Source: Cellulomonas sp. URHD0024
Lineage (GTDB): Bacteria > Actinomycetota > Actinomycetes > Actinomycetales > Cellulomonadaceae
Direction: 5' to 3'
DNA length: 64,000 nucleotides
NCBI RefSeq assembly: GCF_000426185.1
Contig: NZ_KE384505.1
Coordinates: 187,741 to 251,740, forward strand
This document shows, piece after piece, positions 38,010 to 47,544 of this stretch. Position 1 is the stretch's first letter, and the number at the start of each line of letters is the position of its first letter. Under the pieces are notes generated by a model. The model did not search any database. It was not told the DNA's origin and saw nothing but the letters and a program-made list of their open reading frames with translations. Both the position numbers and the translations under genes were made by a program.

Positions 38010-38438
38010 ATGAGCACCACGTCCAAGAAGTCCCGCAAGGGCCTTGCGATCGGTCTGGCCATCCTCGGCATCGCGGGCCTGTCGCTCGCCTCTGCGTCGG
38101 CCCTGAACCTGGGCGGTACCGCGCAGCTGCAGGCCGGCGTCAAGGACCTCACCGGCTGCCAGCCCGCAGCCACGCCGGTGGTCGTCGGGTTCACGCCTCC
38201 GAGCATCCCGGTCGGCGGAAGCGCGTACACGTCGACCACCCTGACGCTGTCGGGCATCGACGCCCTGTGCTCCGCTCCCGTCGCCGCGAAGTACAAGGTC
38301 TCGCTGCTGAGCTCGACGAACGCCCTGCTCGGCACCGAGTTCTCGGGCACCCTCGCGGGCACCTCCCTGTCGCTGACGCTGACTGCTGCTCAGACCCCGG
38401 ACGTGATCTCGCGCGTCGCGGTGACGTTCTACAACTGA
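38010..38438 (+). CDS. Small SipW-type secreted protein
   Basis: A 142-residue exported protein. The signal sequence has an N-terminal KKSRK, a hydrophobic core (GLAIGLAILGIAGLSLASASA) and a likely cleavage after ASA. The mature ~110 residues are beta-rich with two cysteines (near 50 and 88) and no other domain I recognise. Followed at once by a SipW-type signal peptidase, it resembles the TasA/camelysin arrangement, in which a dedicated peptidase matures fibre or surface proteins. A similar Cys-strand pattern occurs in the N-terminal half of the lectin gene downstream. Confidence 0.82.
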   Translation: MSTTSKKSRKGLAIGLAILGIAGLSLASASALNLGGTAQLQAGVKDLTGCQPAATPVVVGFTPPSIPVGGSAYTSTTLTLSGIDALCSAPVAAKYKVSLLSSTNALLGTEFSGTLAGTSLSLTLTAAQTPDVISRVAVTFYN

Positions 38439-38463
38439 TCGAACGACCCGCGGACCTGATGTC

Positions 38464-39096
38464 GTGACCGAGACGGCCCTGCTCGCCGCACCTGACGCCC
38501 CGGCCGGGCGTCGGGTGCGGCGCGTTGTCGTCTCGGTCCTGTTCTGGTCCTTCGCGGTCGCGGCGGCGGTGCTGCTGTGGCCCGCGAGCCTCGGCGGGTG
38601 CACGCAGGTCATCGTCGTCTCGGGCGAGTCCATGAAGCCGACGTACGACACCGGGGACCTCGTGGTCGCGCGGTGTGGTGAGCCGCGGATCGGCGACGTC
38701 GTCGTCTACCGGCCCGACGGGATGCACGGCCACGTCATCCACCGACTGGTCGGTGGTGACGGCGCCGACGGGTGGCAGGTCCAGGGCGACAACAACTCCT
38801 GGGTCGACCCGTTCAGGCCGACGAACGCCGACGTGGTCGGCATCGCGCAGTTCCACCTGCCGCGAGTCGGGCTGGTCACCACCGTGCTCGAGTCGCCCCT
38901 CGTGTGGGCATCGCTGCTGGTCACCGCCTGTGCGGTGTTCCTCTGGCCGCGCGGCGAGGACGAGGAGACGCCGGGGGCCGACGACACGGAGACCGGCGCG
39001 GCCGACGAGACCGAGACCGGCGGGGCCGACGAGACCGGGACGGCCGACGAGCAGGATGACGCCATCGCGGTCGACGACCGGTCCGTGCTCCCGTGA
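38464..39096 (+). CDS. SipW-type signal peptidase I
   Basis: A 210-residue membrane protease. Two membrane segments (about 22-42 and 145-165) flank the catalytic domain. The serine is in SGESMKPTYDTGDLV. The second catalytic residue is the His in GHVIHRLV where most bacterial peptidases have Lys, so it is the ER/SipW class; VQGDNNSWVDPF is the third conserved box. An acidic, Glu/Thr/Ala-rich C-terminal tail is unusual. It probably cleaves the two flanking secreted proteins. The GTG at 38464 follows the previous stop by 25 bp. Confidence 0.92.
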   Translation: MTETALLAAPDAPAGRRVRRVVVSVLFWSFAVAAAVLLWPASLGGCTQVIVVSGESMKPTYDTGDLVVARCGEPRIGDVVVYRPDGMHGHVIHRLVGGDGADGWQVQGDNNSWVDPFRPTNADVVGIAQFHLPRVGLVTTVLESPLVWASLLVTACAVFLWPRGEDEETPGADDTETGAADETETGGADETGTADEQDDAIAVDDRSVLP

Positions 39097-39974
39097 GGGC
39101 GCGCGCGACCGCAGGCCGGATCGTGGGGCTGCTCGCCGTCGTCGCCCTGATCGTCGTGTCGCTCGCGGGCGAGTCGGTGGCCAGCGCCTCGAAGCTCACC
39201 CTCACCTCCGCGCTCAAGCCGTTCAGCACGAGCCAGAGCCGCTGCACGGGCCAGGCGGTCGCCGTCACGACACCGGTCACCTCGAACGCGACGAACCAGC
39301 TGCTCGTCACGAACCTCGACGCGACGAGGTGCACCGGCAAGTCCGTCGTCGTGACCGTGTACGACCCCGCGGAGACCACGTGGACCGCCGCGCAGCAGGC
39401 GTCCAGCACGGCGAACCTCACCTCGGCGTCCCAGACCTTCACGTCGACTACGAGCTTCGTCCCCGACGCGACCCTCAAGGCCTACGTGACGATCGACGGC
39501 TGGCCGGTCACCGCGACGTTCACCTCGGTGGTCACGCGGCTCGTGCAGCTCACCGACCGCCACGGCAAGTGCCTCGACGTGCGGAACCGGACCTGGACCG
39601 TCGGCAACGCCGTGCAGATCTACACGTGCAACAAGACGCCCGCGCAGAAGTGGTCGCTCATGGCCAACGGCACGCTGCGCGCCAACGACTTCTGCGTCCA
39701 GGTCCCGAGCGCGACGAACAACGTGGGGCTCGTGATCGCGACGTGCACCACGGCGGCCAACCAGCGCTGGACCATGGACACCACACGCACGGTGAACCCG
39801 TACTTCCAGCTCGTCACCGGCCTGGCCTGGACGCCCCCGACCGCCGGCGGCTGCCTCACCGTGCCGGGCGGGACCACGACCGACGCGACTCAGGTGGTCG
39901 CCGCGACGTGCACGAACCTGAACCAGAACCAGTACTGGCAGTTCACCGACTGGACCTGGGCCGACGCACCGTAG
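39093..39974 (+). CDS. Secreted protein with C-terminal ricin-type (CBM13) lectin domain
   Basis: A 293-residue exported protein. Signal peptide (about 1-32, GLLAVVALIVVSLAG core), an N-terminal beta domain (about 34-150) with a Cys pair like that of the small secreted protein, and a C-terminal beta-trefoil (about 150-290). QxW-type motifs (QKWS, QRWT, QYWQ) mark the three sugar-binding subdomains, and several Cys pairs occur. The start overlaps the signal-peptidase stop (GTGA). The lectin presumably binds cell-wall or plant-type polysaccharide. Confidence 0.9.
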   Translation: MRARATAGRIVGLLAVVALIVVSLAGESVASASKLTLTSALKPFSTSQSRCTGQAVAVTTPVTSNATNQLLVTNLDATRCTGKSVVVTVYDPAETTWTAAQQASSTANLTSASQTFTSTTSFVPDATLKAYVTIDGWPVTATFTSVVTRLVQLTDRHGKCLDVRNRTWTVGNAVQIYTCNKTPAQKWSLMANGTLRANDFCVQVPSATNNVGLVIATCTTAANQRWTMDTTRTVNPYFQLVTGLAWTPPTAGGCLTVPGGTTTDATQVVAATCTNLNQNQYWQFTDWTWADAP

Positions 39975-40001
39975 GCCCCTCGTGGCCCACGGCTCGCCCA
40001 G

Positions 40002-40026
40002 CAGCTCAGTCCAGAGGGCTGAGCTG
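40002..40026. terminator. Convergent terminator hairpin
   Basis: CAGCTCAG plus TCC pairs with GGG plus CTGAGCTG (one T-G wobble) around AGA. It spans the stop codon of the SGNH gene and lies 27 bp after the lectin stop, so it can serve both convergent genes. Confidence 0.6.
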
Positions 40027-40809
40027 GGGCCGCTTCGGCACCCGCAGGTCGCCGCTCGAACGCCCGCGCAGCCGCCGGGTCGCCCACGGGTAGACGTGCA
40101 CGCGCACCCACGCGGCGTCCTGGCGGGCCCGCGTCAGCCGGGGTGTCGGTGGCAGGGGGGTCAGCGGGTCGTCCCACGCCGGGTTGTCGGGGTCGAGCCC
40201 GAGGCCGACGAGGGCCGCCTGCGCGACGCGTGCGTGTCCCTCGCCGGTGAGGTGGATCCGGTCCTCGGACCACATGCGCGGGTCGGCCAGCGACCGCATG
40301 CCCCACGTGTCCAGCACGTACGCGCCGTGACGTCGGGCCATCGACCAGATCAGCGAGTTGTAGACGCCGACGCGGCTGCGGGTGGTGCTGAACACGGCGC
40401 TGCCGAAGGAGTCGTACCCCGTGCCGAGCAGCACGTCGACACCGGCCTCACGCAGCCGCACGACGCGGGCCTCGAGGTTGCGTGCCAACCGGTCGATGTC
40501 CGTGCTGGGGCGCAGGATGTCGTTGCCGCCGCCGATCATGCTGACCAGGTCCGGCTTCATCGACAGGGCGACGGGCAGCTGGTCCACGAGGATCGAGCGG
40601 AGCTTCTTGCCGCGGATGGCCAGGTTCGCGTACTGGAGCGTCGACTCGCCGGCTGACTTGCGGCGCTCGGACAGGTGCGACGCCAGCAGGTCGGCCCAGC
40701 CCCGCTGCGGGGCCTCCACGCCGTCGGGGGCGTCCCAGAGTCCTTCGGTGAACGAGTCTCCGATCGCGACGTAGCGGGACCAACGGGGTACGGGGGAGTG
40801 CTCTGTCAC
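40006..40809 (-). CDS. SGNH/GDSL hydrolase
   Basis: A 267-residue esterase of the SGNH fold. Block I AIGDSFTEG carries the nucleophilic Ser, block III is GGGNDIL, and block V DRIHLTGEGH supplies the Asp-His pair. No signal peptide is visible, so it is probably intracellular. A basic C-terminal tail (about 215-267) is nonconserved. The substrate is unknown; esters of sugars or lipids are typical. It is convergent with the lectin gene. Confidence 0.92.
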   Translation of the reverse strand: MTEHSPVPRWSRYVAIGDSFTEGLWDAPDGVEAPQRGWADLLASHLSERRKSAGESTLQYANLAIRGKKLRSILVDQLPVALSMKPDLVSMIGGGNDILRPSTDIDRLARNLEARVVRLREAGVDVLLGTGYDSFGSAVFSTTRSRVGVYNSLIWSMARRHGAYVLDTWGMRSLADPRMWSEDRIHLTGEGHARVAQAALVGLGLDPDNPAWDDPLTPLPPTPRLTRARQDAAWVRVHVYPWATRRLRGRSSGDLRVPKRPQLSPLD

Positions 40810-40850
40810 GCCCTCAGTCTGCCGCCCGTCCGCGCGGTGCGGGCAAGCGG

Positions 40851-41528
40851 TCAGGTGAGCGACCAGTTCACCGGGTCCGCCCCCTGGGCCACGAGCAGGG
40901 CGTTCACCCGGGAGAACGGCCGCGATCCGAAGAACCCCCGGCTGGCCGAGAGCGGGCTGGGGTGCACGCTCTCGACGGTCGGCACGGCGCCGAGCGCGGC
41001 CTTGAGCGACTGGGCGTCACGACCCCACAGCAGTGCGACGAGCGGGCCGCCGCGGTCGACGAGCGCCGCGATCGCGCGGTCGGTCACCTGCTCCCAGCCC
41101 TTGCCCCGATGGGACGCCGACGTGCCCGGGCGGACCGTGAGGACCCTGTTCAGGAGCATCACGCCCTGGTCGGCCCACGGGCTCAGGTCGCCGTTCACGG
41201 GGGGCGCCACCCCGACGTCGGCGACCAGCTCCGTGAAGATGTTGCTCAGCGACCGGGGCAGCGGGCGCACGTCGGGCTGCACCGAGAAGGACAGCCCCAT
41301 CGGGTGCCCAGGGGTCGGGTACGGGTCTTGTCCGACGACGAGGACCCGGACCTGCTCCATCGGGCGCTGGAACGCGCGCAGCACGTCGTCGCCCGCGGGC
41401 AGGTAGCCCCTCCCCGCGGCGACCTCCTCGCGCAGGAACTGGCCGGCCGCCCGGATCTGCGGCTCCACGGGTGCCAGGGCGAGCGCCCAGTCGGGAGCGA
41501 CGAGCTGGTCCAGGGGTGCGGTGGCCAC
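40851..41528 (-). CDS. ung: Uracil-DNA glycosylase Ung
   Basis: A 225-residue family 1 uracil-DNA glycosylase, the usual length, that removes uracil from DNA. The water-activating loop [17 protein letters not shown] and the C-terminal minor-groove loop [13 protein letters not shown] with the catalytic His are both intact; the central [17 protein letters not shown] is also conserved. The GTG at 41528 is chosen; the same frame continues far upstream as a repetitive artefact. It is divergent from the DUF3263 gene. Confidence 0.95.
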   Translation of the reverse strand: MATAPLDQLVAPDWALALAPVEPQIRAAGQFLREEVAAGRGYLPAGDDVLRAFQRPMEQVRVLVVGQDPYPTPGHPMGLSFSVQPDVRPLPRSLSNIFTELVADVGVAPPVNGDLSPWADQGVMLLNRVLTVRPGTSASHRGKGWEQVTDRAIAALVDRGGPLVALLWGRDAQSLKAALGAVPTVESVHPSPLSASRGFFGSRPFSRVNALLVAQGADPVNWSLT

Positions 41529-41664
41529 GAGCGCGAGGATAGGCGCGCACGGCTCGGACGACGAGGCGTGAGCGACGCGCACCGGGCTCCGTCGGTCGTC
41601 GCCGGCGCGCCGTGTCCGTCGTCCCGGGTGAGGTTCCCGCGTGTCGTCGCGGGACGCGCGGACA

Positions 41665-41696
41665 GGAATGACACGTGTGTCATTCCGGCCTACGAT
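41665..41696 (+). promoter_or_regulatory. Promoter of the DUF3263 gene with overlapping inverted repeat
   Basis: An exact 10-bp inverted repeat (GGAATGACAC at 41665-41674, GTGTCATTCC at 41677-41686, two-base spacer) overlaps a -35-like ATGACA (41668-41673). A TACGAT -10 (41691-41696) lies 17 bp further on. A repressor bound to the repeat would block the promoter. The rest of the 333-bp gap to the DUF3263 ATG contains several GCACGACGA copies (41745-41790) and no other signal. Confidence 0.55.
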
Positions 41697-41861
41697 GACG
41701 ACGTCAGGCACGGCGCAGGCTCGGTCGCCGCCGGCACGATGAGGCGCCGCACGACGAGGTACGCACGACGATGTACGCACGACGAAGCACGGACGCACCG
41801 CACGAGAACAGGCAGCACGGGCCGGCACGCACGCGGCCCGCACGGACCACCAGGAGGACAG

Positions 41862-42206
41862 ATGGACGCCGCGACGATCTCGATCGACTCGCACCCGTCC
41901 CACTCGTCCCACCCGTCCCACCCGTCTCTTCCGGCGCCCCGCACCACCGAGGACGGTCGACTGTCGGAGCGCGACGAGCAGGTCCTCGCCTTCGAGCGGC
42001 AGTGGTGGAAGTACGCCGGCGCCAAGGAGCAGGCCATCCGCGAGCTGTTCGACATGTCGGCCACGCGGTACTACCAGGTGCTCAACGCCCTGATCGACGA
42101 CCCGGCTGCCCTCGCGCACGACCCGATGCTGATCAAGCGGCTCCGCCGCATGCGGTCGTCGCGCCAGCGCGCGCGCACGAGCGCCCGCCGTCTCGGCGAC
42201 GCCTGA
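41862..42206 (+). CDS. DUF3263 domain protein
   Basis: A 114-residue protein. After a Ser/His/Pro-rich leader (about 35 residues) comes DUF3263: [28 protein letters not shown] and [23 protein letters not shown] in pieces. The domain looks like a helix-turn-helix and is widespread in actinobacteria, usually unassigned but often near cell-wall or mismatch-repair genes. CAGGAGGA sits just upstream of the ATG at 41862. The product may be a small DNA-binding regulator; whether it acts on its own promoter is open. Confidence 0.85.
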   Translation: MDAATISIDSHPSHSSHPSHPSLPAPRTTEDGRLSERDEQVLAFERQWWKYAGAKEQAIRELFDMSATRYYQVLNALIDDPAALAHDPMLIKRLRRMRSSRQRARTSARRLGDA

Positions 42207-42210
42207 CCAC

Positions 42211-42312
42211 GAGCGACCCGGCGTCGTCGCGACGAAGTGCCGACGAGCGACCCGGCGTCGTCGCGACGAAGTGCCGACGAGCGACCCGGCGTCGTCGCGA
42301 CGAAGTGCCGAC
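42211..42312. repeat. 34-bp tandem repeat, three copies
   Basis: Three copies, identical in the bases I compared, of a 34-bp unit lie end to end immediately after the DUF3263 stop (start of unit GAGCGACCCGGCGTCGTCGC). A second, more degenerate ~22-bp repeat built on CCGTGAACCTGAGGTGAGCG follows (42358-42457). Both fill most of the 315-bp gap before the LytR_C gene. Confidence 0.9.
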
Positions 42313-42357
42313 GACCCGACCGGCGACGCCCGCAAGCTCCCGCGTGCCCTCGGCGAC

Positions 42358-42457
42358 TGTCCGTGAATCCGAGGCGACCATCCGTGAACCTGAGGTGAGC
42401 GTCCGTGAACCTGGGGTGGGCGCCCCGAAGAACCTGAGGTGAGCGCCCCGAAGCGTG
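42358..42457. repeat. Degenerate ~22-bp tandem repeat
   Basis: About four units share AACCTGAGGTGAGCG, with alternating CCGTG and CCCGAAG heads. They follow the 34-bp repeats. No reading frame crossing them looks like protein. Confidence 0.75.
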
Positions 42458-42521
42458 ACATGTGCGACGCTTCGCGCCAGTTGGCGCCGTGCGCACTGCC
42501 AGAGCCGTTAGCCTGTCCGGC

Positions 42522-43106
42522 GTGAGCAAGGCCGACACCCACTACCCCGAGGACGAGTTCGACGTCCCCAACCCCGACGCGGCCCGTGGCGTGCACCGGG
42601 CACCGCGCTCGGCGTGGAGCCGGTGGTGGCCGTTCCTGGCGGTGCTGGTTGCCGCGCCGCTCGCCGCCTACGGCCTCGTCACGCTGGCCGCGCACCAGGA
42701 CGACAAGCCGACCTTCAGCAGCTCCCAGGAGCCCGAGGCGTCCGACGGACCGAGCGCCTCGCCGGGCGCGTCGGCGACCGGAGGTACAGGGGAGACCCCC
42801 GCCGCCCCGCCGTCGGCGCCCACGGTGAACACGTCGACCCCGGTGGTGGTGCTCAACGCCGCGCAGATCGCTGGGCTCGCCAAGTCCGAGGCCAAGAAGC
42901 TCACGGACGCCGGCTTCACGGCGGTCACCCCGGGGAACTTCACCGGCACCAAGCCCGCAGACTCGGTCGTGTACTACGCGAGCGAGGACCTCGCGCCCAC
43001 CGCTCAGCTCGTTGCGACGACGCTCGGCATCTCGACCGCGACGCTCTCGGCGGCGGATGCTCCCAGCGGCATCTCGGTGGTCCTGGCGAGCGACCCCTCT
43101 GCCTGA
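42522..43106 (+). CDS. LytR C-terminal (LytR_C) domain protein
   Basis: A 194-residue single-pass membrane protein. A cytoplasmic tail (about 1-26), a membrane helix ([19 protein letters not shown]), a Pro/Ser/Ala-rich linker (about 58-95), then the LytR_C domain ([25 protein letters not shown] onward). Unlike LytR-CpsA-Psr proteins it has no catalytic domain. The GTG at 42522 has TAGCCT (42510-42515) at leaderless spacing, so I use it rather than the frame's earlier start. The family is envelope-associated; the role is unknown. Confidence 0.88.
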   Translation: MSKADTHYPEDEFDVPNPDAARGVHRAPRSAWSRWWPFLAVLVAAPLAAYGLVTLAAHQDDKPTFSSSQEPEASDGPSASPGASATGGTGETPAAPPSAPTVNTSTPVVVLNAAQIAGLAKSEAKKLTDAGFTAVTPGNFTGTKPADSVVYYASEDLAPTAQLVATTLGISTATLSAADAPSGISVVLASDPSA

Positions 43107-43282
43107 CGCGAGGCCTCGTCGAACCTGACGCGAGGCGCTCGTCCAGCCCGCTCGGACCCGGGTCGCCGCCGTCGGGCAGTGGTCCGACGACCCTGGTGGC
43201 CGTGCGTCCGCCGCCACTAGGCTCTCCGTCACCGGGTGCCGGCGGAGCGCCCGGGACACCCGAGCTGCGTCGAGGAGCACCG

Positions 43283-43486
43283 ATGGCCCAGGGCACTGTG
43301 AAGTGGTTCAACGCGGAGAAGGGCTACGGGTTCATCACCCCCGTCGCGGGGGGGCCGGACCTCTTCGTGCATTACAGCGCGATCCTCAACGACGGGTACC
43401 GGTCGCTCGACGAGGGCCAGGACGTCGAGTTCGAGGTCGGTCAGGGCACCAAGGGCCCGCAGGCCGAGCAGGTACGAGCACTCTGA
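43283..43486 (+). CDS. Cold shock protein (CspA family)
   Basis: A 67-residue OB-fold RNA/DNA-binding protein. RNP1 is KGYGFITP and RNP2 is DLFVHYSAI (HYSAI in place of the more common HFSAI). GAGGAG lies 6 bases before the ATG. It is followed by a terminator and is monocistronic. Confidence 0.96.
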   Translation: MAQGTVKWFNAEKGYGFITPVAGGPDLFVHYSAILNDGYRSLDEGQDVEFEVGQGTKGPQAEQVRAL

Positions 43487-43500
43487 GCCTGCCTGCCTTC

Positions 43501-43540
43501 GACGACGGGCCGTCCACCTCCGGGTGCGCGGCCCGTCGTC
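43501..43540 (+). terminator. Terminator of the cold-shock gene
   Basis: GACGACGGGCCG (43501-43512) and CGGCCCGTCGTC (43529-43540) form a perfect 12-bp stem with a 16-base loop, followed by GTGTCC. Confidence 0.8.
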
Positions 43541-43559
43541 GTGTCCCCGGGCGCCTGGC

Positions 43560-45038
43560 ATGACCGTGCTCGACGCGGTCGTCGTCGGATCGGGGCCGAA
43601 CGGACTGGCGGCGGCGGTGACCCTCGCGCGGGCCGGACTGTCCGTTCAGGTGCTCGAGGCCGAGGACGTGCCCGGGGGTGGCGCGCGGACCCTCGACCTG
43701 GGCCTCGCGGACGGCGTCGTGCACGACATCTGCTCGGCGGTGCACCCGATGGCCGTCGCGTCTCCGTTCCTGCGCGCGTTCGACCTGCCGGCCCGTGGCG
43801 TGGACCTGCTGCAACCGGAGGTCGCGTACGCGAACCCGCTCGACGGTGGCCGCGCGGCGCTGGCCTACCGGTCCCTGGACCGCACGGCGGCGGCGCTCGG
43901 GGTGGACGGCCCCGCATGGCGTGCGCTGCTGGGTCCGCTCGTCGACGACCCCGACGGCCTGCTCGCCGTGGCGCTCGGCGACCACCGTGGCGTCCCTCGT
44001 CAGCTGGGCACGGCGGTCGCGTTCGGGCTGCGCTTGCTGGAGCTGGGCTCCGCGGCCTGGGGAGCGCGGTTCCGCGACGACGAGGCGGCGGCGCTCCTCG
44101 CCGGAGTAGGGGCGCACGCGATCACTCGCATGCCGTCGCCGAGCGCGGCCGGGACGGCCCTGCTGCTGGCGCCGCTGGCCCACGCAGGCGGCTGGCCGGT
44201 ACCGCGCGGGGGGAGTGGGGCGATCGTCGGGGCGCTGCTGGCCGACCTGCAGGCCCATGGCGGGTCCGTGCTCACCGGCACCCGGGTGGACCGGGCTCGC
44301 GACCTTCCGGCGGCCCGCGCCTACCTGTTCGACACGTCGCCACGCACCGCCGTCCGGGTCCTGGGGCAGCGTCTGGCGAACCGCGTCGCGCGCGGGCTGA
44401 TCGCGTTCCCGCGGAGCCGAGGAGCCGCCGCCAAGGTCGACCTCGTGCTGTCCGGACCGGTGCCCTGGACGCATCCGGAGGTCGCCCTCGCCGGGACCGT
44501 GCACCTCGGCGGCAGCCGGATGCAGGCGGCGGCTGCGGAGGCCGCTGTCGCCTCCGGGCGACACGCCGACCGGCCGATGGTGCTGGTCAGCGATCCCGGC
44601 GTGCTCGACGCGTCGCGGGTGACGGCCACCGGCCTGCGCCCGTTCTGGGCCTACGCGCACGTCCCGGCCGGCTCGAGCGTGGACGTGACACAGGCCGTGA
44701 TCGCACAGGTCGAGCGGTTCGCTCCGGGCTTTCGCGACCTGGTCGTAGCCTCTCGGTGCGTCCCGGCCGCCGAGTTGGACCACCACAACGCCAACCTCGT
44801 CGCCGGGGACATCTCGGGGGGTGCGGTGTCGGTGTACCGGATGCTCGCTCGGCCCCGTCTCGCGTGGGACCCGTACGCCCTGGTTGCGCCACAGGGCCGG
44901 GCCGCCGGCTACTGGCTCTGCTCGTCGTCGACCCCTCCGGGCCCCGGTGTGCACGGCCTCTCGGGCTGGTACGCCGCGCGGCGGGCACTGAAAGACGGCT
45001 TCGACCTCCCGGCCCCGTCGCTCTCGCCGTGGGACTGA
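43560..45038 (+). CDS. FAD-dependent amine oxidase/phytoene desaturase-like oxidoreductase
   Basis: A 492-residue flavoprotein. The dinucleotide-binding motif VVVGSGPNGLAAAVTLARAG is at residues 5-24, followed by the glutamate EAEDVPGGGARTLDL of the Rossmann site. C-terminal AVSVYRMLARPRL and SGWYAARRAL complete the amine-oxidase/CrtI-like fold. Similar actinobacterial proteins are annotated as NAD(P)/FAD-dependent oxidoreductases or phytoene dehydrogenase-like; no carotenoid gene is nearby, so the substrate is unknown. The ATG at 43560 is used; no ribosome site is evident. It lies on the same strand as groEL, separated by 269 bp. Confidence 0.85.
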   Translation: MTVLDAVVVGSGPNGLAAAVTLARAGLSVQVLEAEDVPGGGARTLDLGLADGVVHDICSAVHPMAVASPFLRAFDLPARGVDLLQPEVAYANPLDGGRAALAYRSLDRTAAALGVDGPAWRALLGPLVDDPDGLLAVALGDHRGVPRQLGTAVAFGLRLLELGSAAWGARFRDDEAAALLAGVGAHAITRMPSPSAAGTALLLAPLAHAGGWPVPRGGSGAIVGALLADLQAHGGSVLTGTRVDRARDLPAARAYLFDTSPRTAVRVLGQRLANRVARGLIAFPRSRGAAAKVDLVLSGPVPWTHPEVALAGTVHLGGSRMQAAAAEAAVASGRHADRPMVLVSDPGVLDASRVTATGLRPFWAYAHVPAGSSVDVTQAVIAQVERFAPGFRDLVVASRCVPAAELDHHNANLVAGDISGGAVSVYRMLARPRLAWDPYALVAPQGRAAGYWLCSSSTPPGPGVHGLSGWYAARRALKDGFDLPAPSLSPWD

Positions 45039-45129
45039 CCCCGCTGCGTCCGGGCCTGCGGCTGCTCTGACGAGCGTGCGCTCGGACCCCGGAAAGCCGT
45101 CTCACGGGTGCCGCTCTGGGCGAACGCTG

Positions 45130-45156
45130 CTTGCACTCTCGGGGGTCGAGTGCTAA
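45130..45156 (+). promoter_or_regulatory. CIRCE element 1 (HrcA site) upstream of groEL
   Basis: CTTGCACTC, nine bases, GAGTGCTAA. The right half is a perfect CIRCE half-site and the left matches 7 of 9. It overlaps a plausible promoter (-35 TTGCAC at 45131, -10 TAACCA at 45154, 17-bp spacing). Confidence 0.85.
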
Positions 45157-45165
45157 CCATTGGAC

Positions 45166-45192
45166 TTAGCACTCTCCGGTGGAGAGTGACAG
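45166..45192 (+). promoter_or_regulatory. CIRCE element 2 (HrcA site) upstream of groEL
   Basis: TTAGCACTC, nine bases, GAGTGACAG. Here the left half is perfect and the right matches only GAGTG. Together with element 1 it gives two heat-shock operators in 63 bp. Confidence 0.8.
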
Positions 45193-45247
45193 AATCACCA
45201 CGGCCGTCCGGTGAGGGCCGTCGCACGCGGGACAAGACCGCGGGTGA

Positions 45248-46936
<1,689 letters not shown>

Positions 46937-46971
46937 TCCGCTGAGTCACCTCTGATCGACTGAACAACAGG

Positions 46972-47003
46972 ACGGGCCGGTCACCTTCGGGTGGCCGGCC
47001 CGT
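46972..47003 (+). terminator. Terminator of groEL
   Basis: ACGGGCCGGTCACC and GGTGGCCGGCCCGT form a 14-bp stem with one G-T wobble around a TTCG loop, followed by TCTGTCG. Confidence 0.85.
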
Positions 47004-47544
47004 TCTGTCGTCCCGCCGCGACCGTGCGGGGGTTCTGGATCGCGTGGGCGGGACTGCTCACAGCGTCTCCGATATCGATCACGCCAACGCGCAGCGCTCG
47101 AGCTCGGGATATTCACTGGCGACGCGTCGGACGACGAGGCGTTCGAGCGAGGCGTCGAGCTGCTGTGCGCGGGATCGCGACACTCGTCGACGTGTGGGCC
47201 GGCGGCGACGCTCCCGAGGCTCCTGCCGCGGTGTCGCGGGTCAGTCGCCTCGTCACAGCCGTCGTACCCGTCGACCGTGCAGTAGACCGTTCGCGCGTCG
47301 TCGCCGACGGGTGCGTGGACCTGCCACGCGGCCGAGCCCGGGATCGGCCGCAGGGTGCCGTCCGCTGGCGCGACGCTGGCCGTCAGGCGAGCCCCTGCCG
47401 CTGTGCCGACCCGAGCCGTCAGGGCGTCGGGCCGTCTGCGGCCCCGAGGGGACGATCGCACGGTTCTCACGGCCGGATCCTGCGGGTCGGTCTCACAGGA
47501 CTCGGGATGTTCGAGCACCGGCCGCCGCGACGGTCGGCGTCGAC
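47004..47544. other. 541-bp stretch without a confident gene
   Basis: Between the groEL terminator and the aminotransferase stop no reading frame is convincing. On the minus strand, 47250-47450 gives a coding-like peptide (segments ASVAPADGTLRPIPGSAAW and TVYCTVDGYDGCDEATD with GC-rich third positions), but it has no plausible start signal and degrades toward 47000. It may be a decayed gene fragment. I do not assign a product. Confidence 0.3.

Noticed and set aside
42211-42312. CRISPR array from the 34-bp repeats
   Set aside because: The units are head-to-tail with no spacers and there are no cas genes.
41529-43280. Upstream extension of the ung frame to 809 residues
   Set aside because: It crosses tandem repeats and the DUF3263 and LytR_C genes on the other strand; ung itself is the normal length from 41528.
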